DNA from: Promethearchaeota archaeon
GTDB taxonomy: Archaea; Asgardarchaeota; Lokiarchaeia; Sigyniarchaeales; SOKP01
NCBI GenBank assembly: GCA_029838195.1
Contig: JALGVJ010000022.1
Coordinates: 1-63,537 of the forward strand
DNA length: 63,537 bases
Direction: 5' to 3'
This document shows positions 17,601-26,771 of this stretch, piece by piece (position 1 is the first letter of the stretch; the number at the start of each line of letters is the position of its first letter). The notes beneath the pieces are model-generated. The model was not told the origin of the DNA. It ran no database searches and saw nothing but the letters and a program-made list of their open reading frames with translations. The translations under genes and the position numbers were made by a program.

Positions 17601-18822
17601 CGGAACTCTGGGCAATACTCTGCATGGAATTGATCGTGACCGAAAATATAATGAAAGAAATGAAATACGAGGCAATCGTGCCAATACCACTGCCTAACAA
17701 GCCCATGATTAGACCTTGCGTGAGAAATAGCCGAAAAGTCTCAGATCTTGAAGCGCCAATGGCTTGAATCATGCCCGTTTCATATTCTTGCTCTTCCCGA
17801 ATGATGTTAAAGATATTCCAAATGAGCACAATAGAGAGAATGAGTGCTACTAACCCGAACATCAAGAACATGGTTCTCTGGGTTTCCATGGAGATATCAA
17901 TTTGTTCGAGATAATCCGTTTTTAAATCACTGACTTTCCAATCTTCCCCATGCTTTAATTGGGACAACGATTTTTGAATTTCTCGTGCGGCTTGTTCCAC
18001 GTTGTAAATATCATTCACGCCGACAACGGCTAGATTATACTCGCCCCGGTGGTTTTGGGTTCCGTCCACGAGTTCATGTGCATTATTTATATCGCAGAAT
18101 AATAAAGCTCCTGCCTGGGAAACGGTGCTTGATTCATTCGTTTCTGGATCAAAATCTACAGCTTCTGCATTATCTCGAATTATCGCAGTGACTGTATATT
18201 CCGGCCACGTTCCCGTATCTTCTTGTTTAAAGCCCAGAGCGCCTCCTTTCACGGGAAAAATTCTCACCCGTGAGCCTGCCTTTATATCTTCATTTAACAG
18301 GATTTGAAGAGATTCCGTGATCACTACTACTTTATTCCCAGTTTTAACATCTTTATAAGTGAGTAAATCTTCAATGGACTTGGCATTTGACAATCCATCG
18401 ATGACATCTAAGATGTAAGGATTCGCTCCTAAATCTTTCTCATCATCGTTTGAAATATCCAATCCGTAGACGCCGGAATAAGTACTATTTTCCACTTGGT
18501 TTCCTTCATCCGTTCCAGATACGAACACGTTAAATCCTGAAATGCGATATGATACATCAATAACATTATCTATATCTTTAAGCAGATTATCGATTTCTTC
18601 CGGATGAAACCATCCATCATCTCCATCATCGTAACGAATAAGGAGATCTGCCGTGCCAAGTTGTTCATCAATGGTATTTAACATCATGGCATTAAAAGAA
18701 TCAGAAACGATGTTTATACCGCCGAAAAGAGCCACGCCAATGATTAGCGTGATAGTAGTTAAGATATAGCGTGTTTTTCTCCGTTTCATATTGCGTAGAG
18801 CTATTTTTAGGATTACTCCCAT
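14620..18822 (-). CDS. giant double FtsX/MacB-type ABC permease
   Basis: 1400 residues, far longer than single FtsX/MacB permeases (about 400) and LolC-type ones. Order: TM near 20-40 with a basic start (RNMKRRKTRY); a first extracellular MacB-like domain to about 310; three TMs of a first FtsX domain (about 315-445); two TMs near 475-545; a TM near 565-590 (SYSMIALTISFLIGMSVMLE); a very large second extracellular domain to about 1260; and a second three-TM FtsX domain ending in the RYPVRWAANLNIIDAVRTR tail. Such proteins transduce ATPase motion mechanically to move or release lipoproteins, peptides or envelope parts. The substrate is unknown. Confidence 0.88.
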   Translation of the reverse strand: MGVILKIALRNMKRRKTRYILTTITLIIGVALFGGINIVSDSFNAMMLNTIDEQLGTADLLIRYDDGDDGWFHPEEIDNLLKDIDNVIDVSYRISGFNVFVSGTDEGNQVENSTYSGVYGLDISNDDEKDLGANPYILDVIDGLSNAKSIEDLLTYKDVKTGNKVVVITESLQILLNEDIKAGSRVRIFPVKGGALGFKQEDTGTWPEYTVTAIIRDNAEAVDFDPETNESSTVSQAGALLFCDINNAHELVDGTQNHRGEYNLAVVGVNDIYNVEQAAREIQKSLSQLKHGEDWKVSDLKTDYLEQIDISMETQRTMFLMFGLVALILSIVLIWNIFNIIREEQEYETGMIQAIGASRSETFRLFLTQGLIMGLLGSGIGTIASYFISFIIFSVTINSMQSIAQSSGGSFSPSGFQIVLLPTTLIMTFIVGLGSCLIGSIYPSYKASRKPLIECLNPIEEKSEREKKPYKKRIVYALLGIFFIYLGVNSTLSSTGTGFGGPSVGLISGMTAPTLILFGIIILTALFVRYLAKGLVKLFGPYLKQTKLLTEKNILRYRKRTILSYSMIALTISFLIGMSVMLESMRAGIGTSIDDTIGSDIRIFTYGTSKSVQYEIASIEGVKDAMGVNSKNARVKIGNEWIGHGTFEEEYNTSISIYALDTDVMKRHISTSEIIAPSNITLAQMLTELDQGNNIIITEEFAQEYHVQVGDYIPVKISLGVTYSSLQRMLEGNTKNAKENTVTQSMKVIAIISKIQGFSTSGGFMGFGGGSVTQYNLFISWNAYERLAVKNLPGGYTDLILRKEADTGNSQLDSIQAGWVNFSRVRTILNDNENITAYTARMDYYTLSNDSYYTNYQTPVVGIQTKNINQFYESDANFGSNNLIEVNEGYEGDTLEELLNTTELVCVVDEEFVAKQRANGDPDFGIDSTIALFPLETDPTQLLYRAGATNTTVILEKGVAISGSSANLTRSDNVNMSAISEDGVLIMKVNISLASLPFTLLTKIIKAAILNVETSVNMSIDSLEIQAFNYYANEFDMIGDISNTAETNQTFYFNEERSYVDLLTGKPLQLRIVGSNLNTGKNFNFSMDFLSVNLTQSVHDTMNTATWPKFKVVGIIASPTLYNTERYFWLSGYEEGADVGGNAIYINYDKARNMVYKDYRGNDYWGDRVTSILIHCENPKILDSTKEELTEEFNNKVHGTWSIVDLKTSALESRLNVYNWYVWIEDGYVDEDVLDATQEYLQEEGYLVIFGFTKSFMTSAFSTMTDLMNFIISGVLFLAILISLIGLALHCLLTTMSRRREIGMLRSIGLTKKGIIRSISGETLIVALLGVLVGIFAGLIQGILTVSAMPSGGFFTSTLSIPWLTISLLLLLTIGAAIASSRYPVRWAANLNIIDAVRTR

Positions 18823-19492
18823 ATCAATTGTCTCTTAACTTTTTTTTTAAATTCATATTAAGGAGTTTAAATAAAGATTGAAATTTAAATGCTTTCGCAC
18901 CATTGGTACGTGAACATTTTCGAATTCAATGTTTTCATGAGAAATCTTCACATAGAAGCCCCCCACCCTCTTGAATGGATAATAAAAAAGCTACACGCGA
19001 ATTGTTATTCATATTTTTCCGCCAAAAAGAGTACCGGGCAAGGTCAAAATTTTCAAAAGAAAAGAGGAGTTTTATTAAAACCATAAACATGGAGCTATTT
19101 GATGCAATAAGAATCATGGATGGAGGAGGTTAAATAATTTAACATGGATATTTTAACAAGGAACAAGAGGTTTCATGGAGTTAAACATTCATTTATAAAA
19201 GCAAATCCGAAGTATTGGAGACCGAATCGAGTAAGGGTCAAAATCAAGCAGATGATAATGAAAAACGGCTCATGAAAACCATATTATTAAAGGAACATGC
19301 TTGTTTTTCAGACCTTTCCACGAAAATTGAATGAACTTTTATGTTTAAGATTATTTTTTCCTGAAAACTTTGTTTTTAATTCGATCTTGGTTTTCGTGTT
19401 GCTGATTTCTCTTTAAACAAAACCAGAAATATCAAATAATTTGATTTTTTATTTTCCCATAATAAAAATAATTTAATGACTTGAATTAAACC
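18823..19492. other. intergenic region
   Basis: 670 bases between the divergently read permease operon and the MBL hydrolase gene. It should hold both promoters. Short frames inside look like chance. No repeat, tRNA or other RNA was recognised. Confidence 0.5.
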
Positions 19493-20524
19493 GTGGTAGA
19501 TTACACCTTAGAAATAAATGAAATCAACGGTGTCATTCAGATAAAAATAGACGTGCCCTTTCCGGTCAAGCATGCTTGTGTTTATCTTTTTAGCACGGGA
19601 GGGTCTCATGTTCTTTTTGACTCCGGCTTGAACATGGGAAACTGGAAAAAATTATTTTTTTCTGCCCTTGATAAAGTTGGTATTTCTATCAAGGAGGTGG
19701 AGTATTGTTTTATTTCTCATGAACACTTGGATCATCAAGGATTAGCCAATGTTTTCAAAAAAAAGAACCCCTACATGAAAATCTTGATGCATGAGATTAC
19801 CCATGAGATTCTTAAATGGGAATCCGACAAAACAAACATGAAAAGTATCAAGAAACAAGCTGAAGAATTAGCTAACATCATGCTCAAGTACGGAATCACT
19901 GAGGAGCAAGGAGAAAAATTAATACAATGGTTTACAATGTGGCCAAGTTATAGAACTTACGTGAAACCTGATATTCTCCTTCAAGACAATGATGAAATTC
20001 CCGTGGATGATCATGTCTTGAAAGTGATTTGGACGCCCGGCCATGCCTTGGGACATATTTGCGTTTTTGATAAAAAGACAAGGTATTTATATGCGGGAGA
20101 TCATATATTATCCCGCATTACACCCCATATCGGAAATTTTACCATGAATCCCTTAATTTTACAAAAATATGCGTCGCATGATTTTCATGACATTTTAAAG
20201 CTATATCTCGAATCCTTAGATCGAATTGAAAAATTAAATCCTGAAATTATATTTCCTGCTCATCAGGAGATCATATTTAATCCTCATAAGCGCATTAGGG
20301 AGATAAAGAAGCACCATAAAAAGAGATTAAAGGAAATTTCTGAACTCATTAAGAATAATCCAATGACGCCTTTTGATATTTCTTTTGCTCATTTTGGAAA
20401 TAATTTAGATGATATTAACCGGTATTTAGCCGTGAGCGAAGTTTTAGGTCATCTGATCTTCTTAGAAAATCTTGGTCAAGTGAAAAAGATAGAAAAAAAT
20501 GGAAAAATCTTTTTTGTAAGTTAA
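19493..20524 (+). CDS. MBL-fold hydrolase, glyoxalase II/LACTB2-like
   Basis: 343 residues. Zinc site motifs: SHEHLDHQG (HxHxDH at about 83-88), the His of TPGHALGHI at about 185-190, YAGDHIL (Asp) and FPAHQ (last His). This is the usual order for hydroxyacylglutathione-hydrolase-like and LACTB2-like enzymes, which hydrolyse thioesters or, for LACTB2, RNA. A C-terminal helical region of about 80 residues (HHKKRLKEISELIKN onward) resembles the winged-helix tail of LACTB2-type proteins. Start GTG at 19493. It reads in the same direction as XPB, 207 bases upstream of it. Substrate not predictable. Confidence 0.78.
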   Translation: MVDYTLEINEINGVIQIKIDVPFPVKHACVYLFSTGGSHVLFDSGLNMGNWKKLFFSALDKVGISIKEVEYCFISHEHLDHQGLANVFKKKNPYMKILMHEITHEILKWESDKTNMKSIKKQAEELANIMLKYGITEEQGEKLIQWFTMWPSYRTYVKPDILLQDNDEIPVDDHVLKVIWTPGHALGHICVFDKKTRYLYAGDHILSRITPHIGNFTMNPLILQKYASHDFHDILKLYLESLDRIEKLNPEIIFPAHQEIIFNPHKRIREIKKHHKKRLKEISELIKNNPMTPFDISFAHFGNNLDDINRYLAVSEVLGHLIFLENLGQVKKIEKNGKIFFVS

Positions 20525-20731
20525 GTATTATCAATCACTCAGGATTTCTAATTTAAGGATATTTTTTTTAACCCTTTTAACTTTCAATCTTCCATCTATA
20601 CATTTAATCTTGAGTTCTTATTACCTTATTAATAATTCTTTAAATCAACTCAGAGTACTTAATTAAAATTAATAGCGTAATTTTATCTTTAAATATATGA
20701 ATAAACAACTACATCAATTTTAATAATTTCA

Positions 20732-22054
20732 ATGATCAAGCTTTCATATTTGAAAGGAACACTACTAATTAACGGAGATTACAATATTCCCCATGTAGTT
20801 TATGATGAGAGAATAAATAAGTATCGAGCAGAAGCTTTTTATTACGGCGATATTATCAGGTATTTAAAAAATTCTGATTTTTATCATGAAGATAATGTTT
20901 TAAACTTAATTCCTTGTCCTAATTTTACCGCTAAAATCAGATTAAGGAAATACCAAAAAGAAGCCTTCAAGCGATGGATGCAAACCAAGAAAGGCGTGAT
21001 TGTCATGCCCACGGGTTCCGGAAAGACAATTATTGCAATGAAGATTATTGAAAAATTAAACACATCCACTTTCATAGTAGTCCCCACCTTAGATTTAACG
21101 TATCAATGGAAAGAACAACTTGAAAAAGAATTTTCCATGAAAATTGGAGAGTTTTCAAGTCGGCAAAAAGAGCTCCTTCCTATCACGGTATCCACGTACC
21201 AATCTGCTTATATTCATGCTGAGAATCTCGGAAATAAATTTAAATTATTAATCTTCGATGAGGTCCATCATCTTCCCTCAGAGAGTTTTCGACATATTGC
21301 CGAAATGTTTGCTTCTCCATTTCGATTAGGTCTCACGGCTACATATGAAAGAGCAGATGGTCTGCACGGAGTATTGCCCAAGCTGGTGGGGGGAAAAATA
21401 TATGAAATTGAACCGGCTTCTCTAGCAGGCACGTTTCTTGCTGATTATGAAATAAAAAAAATCATGGTTTCTTTCACGGAGCAAGAGCAGCAAGAATATA
21501 AAGCTGCACGTGGAATTTTCACGAATTATTTAATTTCACACCACATAAAAATGCAATCTCCGTCTGATTTTAATAAATTGGTGATGCGAGCGGGAAGGGA
21601 TCTGGAGGCGAGAAAAGCATTGTTAGCCAAGAATAAAGCGGACAAAATTGCTTTTAATTCTGAGAATAAATTGAAAATGCTTAGTAGTTTATTAAAGAAA
21701 AGTAATAAAACAATAATTTTCACGCGTTATAATAGCATGGTTTACAAAATCTCAAGGCAATTTTTTATCCCGTGCATCACTCATGAGACCAATAAAGAAG
21801 AGAGAATAAAAATCCTGAATAAATTTAAAGAAGGAACCTATTCCGCCATTGTTTCTTCCCAAGTACTTGATGAAGGTATTAATGTCCCCGAGGCTAATAT
21901 CGGTATCATTTTTAGCGGAACGGGAAGTTCCAGAGAATACGTGCAGCGGTTAGGAAGATTATTGAGACCCGCAGAACATAAAAAAGCAATTCTCTATGAA
22001 ATGATAACGAAAGATTCAATAGAAATAAGAACTTCTTATCGGAGGCGATCTTAA
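20732..22054 (+). CDS. xpb: archaeal XPB-type DNA helicase
   Basis: 440 residues, the normal size of archaeal XPB (Ssl2/Rad25), a 3'-5' DNA helicase/translocase used in repair and DNA opening. Motif I is MPTGSGKT (about 90-97), motif II is FDEVHH, the XPB-specific form, and motif III is LTATYERADG, where the R-E-D-like loop follows. Motif VI is YVQRLGRLLRP. The N-terminal damage-recognition-like domain precedes the helicase core. The start ATG at 20732 has no ribosome-binding site, so the transcript may be leaderless. It is directly followed by bax1, its known partner. Confidence 0.9.
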   Translation: MIKLSYLKGTLLINGDYNIPHVVYDERINKYRAEAFYYGDIIRYLKNSDFYHEDNVLNLIPCPNFTAKIRLRKYQKEAFKRWMQTKKGVIVMPTGSGKTIIAMKIIEKLNTSTFIVVPTLDLTYQWKEQLEKEFSMKIGEFSSRQKELLPITVSTYQSAYIHAENLGNKFKLLIFDEVHHLPSESFRHIAEMFASPFRLGLTATYERADGLHGVLPKLVGGKIYEIEPASLAGTFLADYEIKKIMVSFTEQEQQEYKAARGIFTNYLISHHIKMQSPSDFNKLVMRAGRDLEARKALLAKNKADKIAFNSENKLKMLSSLLKKSNKTIIFTRYNSMVYKISRQFFIPCITHETNKEERIKILNKFKEGTYSAIVSSQVLDEGINVPEANIGIIFSGTGSSREYVQRLGRLLRPAEHKKAILYEMITKDSIEIRTSYRRRS

Positions 22055-22055
22055 A

Positions 22056-23522
22056 ATACTTCCAAAAAATTTATTTTCGGGATCATTTAAACGAGGTAAA
22101 ATCATTCCTTCTTATCTTCATGATACTCACATTGCTGAAGAACTCATCTCAATTTTCAGAGATTTTGAAGGTAAAAAATATGATGTGTTAAGAAATAAAT
22201 TAAAGTCATTCGAAGAAGATAAGCATGATTTCAAGATCATTAGGGGTCTGGCCGAATTGTTGAAAAGAAGATGTGAATTTCACCCTAATTCATCACTCGA
22301 TAGTAAGGAGGTCCGCACTTTTCTATTTGATCATGGCTTCGTACTAAATGAAGAGAAGAGAAAAGGAGTATTGAAAGCGGCAGCAGATCATTTTGGGGTT
22401 TCGGAGCAAAAAATTGAGGAAGCAATGTTTATGGACTTATTAAAAGAACAAATTTTTACCATTCCGGATCCTCCCACGCCTCAAGAACTCATTCGTTCTT
22501 ATAACTTATCTCTCATTCAAACCCTCCTTTTTAATGCTGTAGAATTAACTTTTACGGTGTTTGATAATTTCCAGCAGATTTTTAGGATGATTAATTATTT
22601 AGGTTTAATGTACGAGATTGAGGATAAAAAAATTAAGGTATTTGGCCCCCTATCGATTCTAAAAAAAACCCGAAAATATGGTACTTCTCTTGCCAAACTA
22701 ATTCCATTAATTCTGCGAGCTGAAAAATGGTCTCTTGAAGCAAAAATTCTAATGAATAGGGGAAATCAACCTAAAATTTTCACTTTTGAATTAAATTCTG
22801 CAGAAAATATACTTTTTCCGAAATACAATGAATTTACTAGTGATGAGATCTTTGATAGCGAGGTAGAAAAAAAATTTTATAATGAATTCAAGATTTTTGC
22901 CCCGGATTGGGAGATAAAAAGGGAACCCACGTTCATTAAAGCCGGGAATCACGTGATCATTCCGGATTTTGGATTCTTTAAAAATGGAATAAAATTATAT
23001 TTAGAAGTTGTTGGATTTTGGACAGAAGCATATATAAAAAGAAAAATTGAAAAATTCAAGCAAACCGAAGAAGAAATCCTAATTGCATTAAATAAAAATT
23101 TAAAATGTTCAAGAGAAGATTTTAACGATGAAGTAATAATGTATGATAAATGGATACCCATTAAACCCATTTTAAAGATTTTGAAAAAAATGGAACAAGA
23201 ACAAGTTCAAAAAATTCTTAGTGAACTCAATTCCGTTAATATATCTGAAGATATCATTAATTTACGCGTCAAGGCACGTCAATTGAACATTATTCCTGAA
23301 GCATTAAAGGAATTAAGATTACCCAACCACTTTCTCATTGGAGAAATATTAGTCTCAAGAAAATTTTTATCGCGTCTGAAAGAAGAGATCGGAGATGAGA
23401 GGGATTTTTCCAAGATTAAAATTATATTAAATAAATACGGATTAACAAATAAGGCACTGGATTTATTGGGGTTTAAAATAATCTGGGATAAATTAATTCC
23501 CATTAAGATTCAAGAAATATAA
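22056..23522 (+). CDS. bax1: Bax1-like nuclease, XPB partner (probable ATA start)
   Basis: Structure-specific endonuclease of the Bax1/DUF790 family that binds archaeal XPB and cuts unwound DNA. The nuclease signature is PDFGFFKNG followed by LYLEVVGFWT. The first standard start is GTG 22185, but the same frame upstream encodes the family's conserved N-terminus, LPKNLFSGSFKRGKIIPSY, directly behind GGAGGCGATC at 22041-22050, a near-perfect archaeal ribosome-binding site. That places the likely start at ATA 22056, one base after the XPB stop, giving about 488 residues. An ATG changed to ATA by mutation or base-calling is the alternative. Confidence 0.8.
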   Translation: MLPKNLFSGSFKRGKIIPSYLHDTHIAEELISIFRDFEGKKYDVLRNKLKSFEEDKHDFKIIRGLAELLKRRCEFHPNSSLDSKEVRTFLFDHGFVLNEEKRKGVLKAAADHFGVSEQKIEEAMFMDLLKEQIFTIPDPPTPQELIRSYNLSLIQTLLFNAVELTFTVFDNFQQIFRMINYLGLMYEIEDKKIKVFGPLSILKKTRKYGTSLAKLIPLILRAEKWSLEAKILMNRGNQPKIFTFELNSAENILFPKYNEFTSDEIFDSEVEKKFYNEFKIFAPDWEIKREPTFIKAGNHVIIPDFGFFKNGIKLYLEVVGFWTEAYIKRKIEKFKQTEEEILIALNKNLKCSREDFNDEVIMYDKWIPIKPILKILKKMEQEQVQKILSELNSVNISEDIINLRVKARQLNIIPEALKELRLPNHFLIGEILVSRKFLSRLKEEIGDERDFSKIKIILNKYGLTNKALDLLGFKIIWDKLIPIKIQEI

Positions 23523-23624
23523 AACATGAATAATTTAACTTATCATTAACGTGATTAGGGATTGAAATATCCATTTAAAATTAAACCTGGATCTGCAATT
23601 TTAACCTAACGAATAATAAAAAGA

Positions 23625-24083
23625 TCAAACGCGAAGTGAGGTAGTATCTGGTTGCTTAATGGGCTTGAGAACTACACATACGCGTTCCACGCTCTTCACA
23701 TCACTTCTTGCTTTAAAAGATTCGATGAGAGCGTCTAATTCATTAATTTCTGGCACTACTACTTTTATCAACACTCCGCATTCTCCTGCAAGGAAATAGA
23801 CCTCCTCGCATTGCGGTAAGACTTGGGTTTCTCTCAATAATTCTTTTATTTCAGCACTACTCTTAGGAATTACTGTTATGAACGCCATTATACATTTTTC
23901 TTCTTCCCTACACACGCGAATAGTAAACCGCTCAATTACACCATCTTCTTGAAGCCGTAATACTCTTTTTCTCACCGTGGATTCGGACAAATCAACGGCT
24001 TCAGCAATCTCTCTATAAGGTCTTCGGGAATCCTCTATTAACATTTCTAAAATTCTTTTATCTTTATCATCCAAATTTTTCAA
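23625..24083 (-). CDS. Lrp/AsnC family transcription regulator
   Basis: 152 residues. The N-terminal winged helix has LDDKDKRILEMLIEDSRRPY and LSESTVRKRVLRLQEDG; the C-terminal RAM-like domain includes FLAGECGVLIKVVV. It lies 76 bases downstream of metF on the same strand, with a ten-base T-run (on its own strand) between them, so it is probably expressed separately but could control the metFV-hdr cluster. It differs from the Lrp gene at 8952-9443 and seems to recognise another ligand. Confidence 0.88.
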   Translation of the reverse strand: MKNLDDKDKRILEMLIEDSRRPYREIAEAVDLSESTVRKRVLRLQEDGVIERFTIRVCREEEKCIMAFITVIPKSSAEIKELLRETQVLPQCEEVYFLAGECGVLIKVVVPEINELDALIESFKARSDVKSVERVCVVLKPIKQPDTTSLRV

Positions 24084-24112
24084 ATATTTTTTTCACCTCA
24101 CGTTCAACTTTT

Positions 24113-24122
24113 AAAAAAAAAA
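24113..24122 (-). terminator. T-run between metF and the Lrp gene
   Basis: Ten A residues on the plus strand, so a T-run on the minus strand, 38-47 bases after the metF stop. It probably ends the hdr-metFV transcript. Confidence 0.45.
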
Positions 24123-24159
24123 TAAAAAAACATGGTTTTTAAAAAAATTGAATTAGTGT

Positions 24160-25098
24160 TTAAAAATCTTTAAGCAACGGTGCGAATAATCTTTCGTATT
24201 CTACCGCCATGCAATGAATTCCTGCAGCTTTCGTGGTTTTCTTAATTTCTTTGATGAAGGGCTCAAAAAATTCGATGTTAATTTTATCGATAGCGGCATA
24301 TTTCGCTTGCTTGTTACCTTTATTATCTTTTTCTGCCTTCTTCAAGGATTTTAATAGATCTTTTGGAACGGAAACACCAGGGATGTAGTTATCAAAATAC
24401 CATGCAATTCCGTATGATTTTAAGGGAAAGATGCCCAAGAGGACAGGAACATTGAATTGTTCCAACTCTTTTAGGAAATCTTTCGCTTGATCGATATCAA
24501 AGGCTGTCTGGGTTTGAATGAAATCGACTCCTTGTTCCACTTTTCTCCCTACTTTTAAGATTTCCGGCTCGCGTGGATTGCTATTGGGATTAGCGACACA
24601 TCCATAATTCATTTCGATCTTGCCTCCTTGTAATTCATTTCCTTCATAATCCGTCCCCTCATCAATCATTTTGGATAACATTTCGCAAAATTGCGTGCTA
24701 TCTATATCATAAACAGGCCGGCCTTTTTTATGATCGCCTAATGCCGTATGATCTCCTGTTAGAGTTAGAATATTTTTCAGTCCTAACACCGCACCTGCCA
24801 GCACGTCTCCAAACAACGCCACGCGATTGCGATCTCGTACCGTGACTTGCCATACTGCTTCTAACCCTACTTTTTCTTGCACTAAATAACTGGGAACTAA
24901 GGATGACATGTATGCATCGCCTTGCGGCCCGTCTGTCACGTTCGCTGCCACGATCTTGCCGGTTTTTTTCATTTCTTCCGCACCATGAAGAATGTCGCTT
25001 AAATCCAAGATTTTCTTGGGTTCTAATTCTCCCGTAATGACAAACTTTCCTTTCTGAATTTCTTTACATAAATTACTATATGCTGGTCGTTTCGCCAT
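24160..25098 (-). CDS. metF: methylene-tetrahydrofolate reductase, MetF type
   Basis: 312 residues of the MetF (MTHFR) TIM-barrel family that reduces methylene-H4folate to methyl-H4folate with FAD. Visible marks: FVITGELEPKK near the N-terminus, NVTDGPQGDAYMSS, the RDRNRVALFGDVLAGAVLG helix, and ILTLTGDHTALGDH, all typical of the family's folate and FAD site. It follows metV with no gap. In acetogens MetF works only in complex with MetV and receives electrons through HdrCBA-MvhD, and all of those genes are present here in order on one strand. Confidence 0.9.
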   Translation of the reverse strand: MAKRPAYSNLCKEIQKGKFVITGELEPKKILDLSDILHGAEEMKKTGKIVAANVTDGPQGDAYMSSLVPSYLVQEKVGLEAVWQVTVRDRNRVALFGDVLAGAVLGLKNILTLTGDHTALGDHKKGRPVYDIDSTQFCEMLSKMIDEGTDYEGNELQGGKIEMNYGCVANPNSNPREPEILKVGRKVEQGVDFIQTQTAFDIDQAKDFLKELEQFNVPVLLGIFPLKSYGIAWYFDNYIPGVSVPKDLLKSLKKAEKDNKGNKQAKYAAIDKINIEFFEPFIKEIKKTTKAAGIHCMAVEYERLFAPLLKDF

Positions 25099-25794
25099 TT
25101 ATTGACTCGCCTCCTCCTTTTCTTCTTGATTTCCATATTCTTTATATATCTTAAGATAGCTTGGACTTGTTGAAAGCCGATAATCTCTTGGCGGCCGATA
25201 TTTCTTAAATAAATCCAACCGATTGAATTTCTTCAAGCGTTTCCACATTTCAACCCAGGCACAAGGTACCGTATATCCCCCCACTTCACACATGCCATCC
25301 ACCATTCCACCGCAAGGTCCATTGCTCAAGTGCTTAGCACATCCAGCTCTTGGACATACGCCCCCTGTTTCTCCGAGAATGCATTCACCACATGTCTCGC
25401 AAAATTCAATGAAATTATTTTCGCTGTTATATTGAGCACCCCCGAAATGACTGTTCTGTGCAGGGTACGTCATTATATCAGGAAGTACTTTATTCATCAT
25501 GACGACACCTAAACCACACGCTAAGGAAACAATAGCGTCATATTCTTCTATTAAAGGGCGCACGGTGGTTGCAGCAATGCGGTCATCACATTGACGCAGA
25601 ACGGTAATTGCTTTCCATTTTAATTCCTTTCCTTCTGTTCTTGCTTTTAATTCTAATAATTGTCCAACCATTTTTGCCTCATTCAATGAACGGGGCGGCT
25701 GACAGCAACCATCGCAACCAGCAATTAAAACCTTGTTGTATGGCTTTATTAATTCATATATTTCTTCAATATCTTTTAGTTGGGTTATGATCAT
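25099..25794 (-). CDS. metV: MetV, zinc/Fe-S partner subunit of MetF
   Basis: 231 residues. The C-terminal Cys cluster CETCGECILGETGGVCPRAG followed by NGPCGGMVDGMCEV is the signature of the MetV C-terminal domain (MTHFR C-terminal family). The N-terminal half has VLIAGCDGCCQPP and IVSLACGLGV, fitting a cysteine-rich Rossmann-like domain. In Moorella-type acetogens MetV bridges MetF to the Hdr-like subunits and carries a 4Fe-4S cluster. The stop directly abuts the metF start, and hdrB lies 92 bases upstream. Confidence 0.88.
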   Translation of the reverse strand: MIITQLKDIEEIYELIKPYNKVLIAGCDGCCQPPRSLNEAKMVGQLLELKARTEGKELKWKAITVLRQCDDRIAATTVRPLIEEYDAIVSLACGLGVVMMNKVLPDIMTYPAQNSHFGGAQYNSENNFIEFCETCGECILGETGGVCPRAGCAKHLSNGPCGGMVDGMCEVGGYTVPCAWVEMWKRLKKFNRLDLFKKYRPPRDYRLSTSPSYLKIYKEYGNQEEKEEASQ

Positions 25795-25886
25795 TTTTTT
25801 CTTTCACTTTTCTTTTTTTCATGAATTTTTTTGATTTTTTTTTAATTATTCATGACTTTAATTTTAAGGATAAAAAATACCTTTAT

Positions 25887-26771
25887 TTAGGAGGTTAATT
25901 TTTCAATTAATTTTTGGGGTTTCACGGATCTTTTGGTCAAATTTAAATCTTCAAGGGGCACGCCCAATGCAATAGCCATGATCTCGGGAAGATATAGCAC
26001 GGGAATATCGAATTCTTTTCCCGTCCTTCTTGCTATCAATTTCTCTTTACGATCATACTGCGTGATACAAGCAGGACAGACAGCTATAAGAGCATCAATA
26101 TCCTCTCCTCTTTCACTTAATTCTGTCATTTTTTCTTCCACGAGATGTTCTCCAATCTCATCTTGAAGGCGAGCGCAATATCCACAGCACTCCAACTTAG
26201 TGGCAAAATCGATGGTTCTAGCACCTAATACTTGAAGTATCTTGTCAATTTTTTCAGGTTTTTCCGGATGATCAAATTGCATGATTTTACTTGGTCTTAT
26301 TAGGTGACAACCATAATGAACAGCAAACGTTAAATTGTCTAAAGGTTTCATCACCATCTTTTCTATTTTTTCTAAACATTCCGGCTGGGTAAAAAGTTCG
26401 ACAAAATGGTAAACTTTTGTCTTTCCACTATAATGATGATTGATTTTTTGAAGGACTCCATTGATCTTGTTTAAATACTCCTCATCTTCTTCTAAAAGCA
26501 CGCTTACCGTTTTCAACGTTTCATAACAGCCCGAACATATCGTGAGCATGTCCAATCCCATTTTTTCCGCAATAGAAAGATTTCTTGCTCCTAAAGTTAT
26601 CCACGTGTCAATATTTAAGGATTGCAGCGAAACGGGTTCTGGACAACAGCTCACGCCTTTCATTTCTCTCAATTTCACGTCTAAAATATTCGCCACGTCC
26701 CTAAATGCCTTTTCAAGTTGAGGCAATTTCAAGGGAATTGTACACCCTAAATATAATGCAAATTCATTCAT
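25887..26771 (-). CDS. hdrB: heterodisulfide reductase-like subunit B
   Basis: 294 residues with two CCG domains: GVSCCPEP with ICSGCYE in the first half, and LECCGYCARL with VCPACITQYD in the second. In HdrB these cysteines bind two unusual non-cubane 4Fe-4S clusters that split disulfides. No membrane segment is present, so it is the soluble HdrB, not HdrD. Its start overlaps the hdrC stop by four bases (ATGA). Next to MetFV its natural partner may be MetV rather than the CoM-CoB disulfide. Confidence 0.9.
   Translation of the reverse strand: MNEFALYLGCTIPLKLPQLEKAFRDVANILDVKLREMKGVSCCPEPVSLQSLNIDTWITLGARNLSIAEKMGLDMLTICSGCYETLKTVSVLLEEDEEYLNKINGVLQKINHHYSGKTKVYHFVELFTQPECLEKIEKMVMKPLDNLTFAVHYGCHLIRPSKIMQFDHPEKPEKIDKILQVLGARTIDFATKLECCGYCARLQDEIGEHLVEEKMTELSERGEDIDALIAVCPACITQYDRKEKLIARRTGKEFDIPVLYLPEIMAIALGVPLEDLNLTKRSVKPQKLIEKLTS

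Noticed and set aside
18889..19117. Overlapping 60-65 codon frames in the 670-base gap
   Set aside because: Two frames on opposite strands overlap, neither with a start signal or a recognisable pattern.
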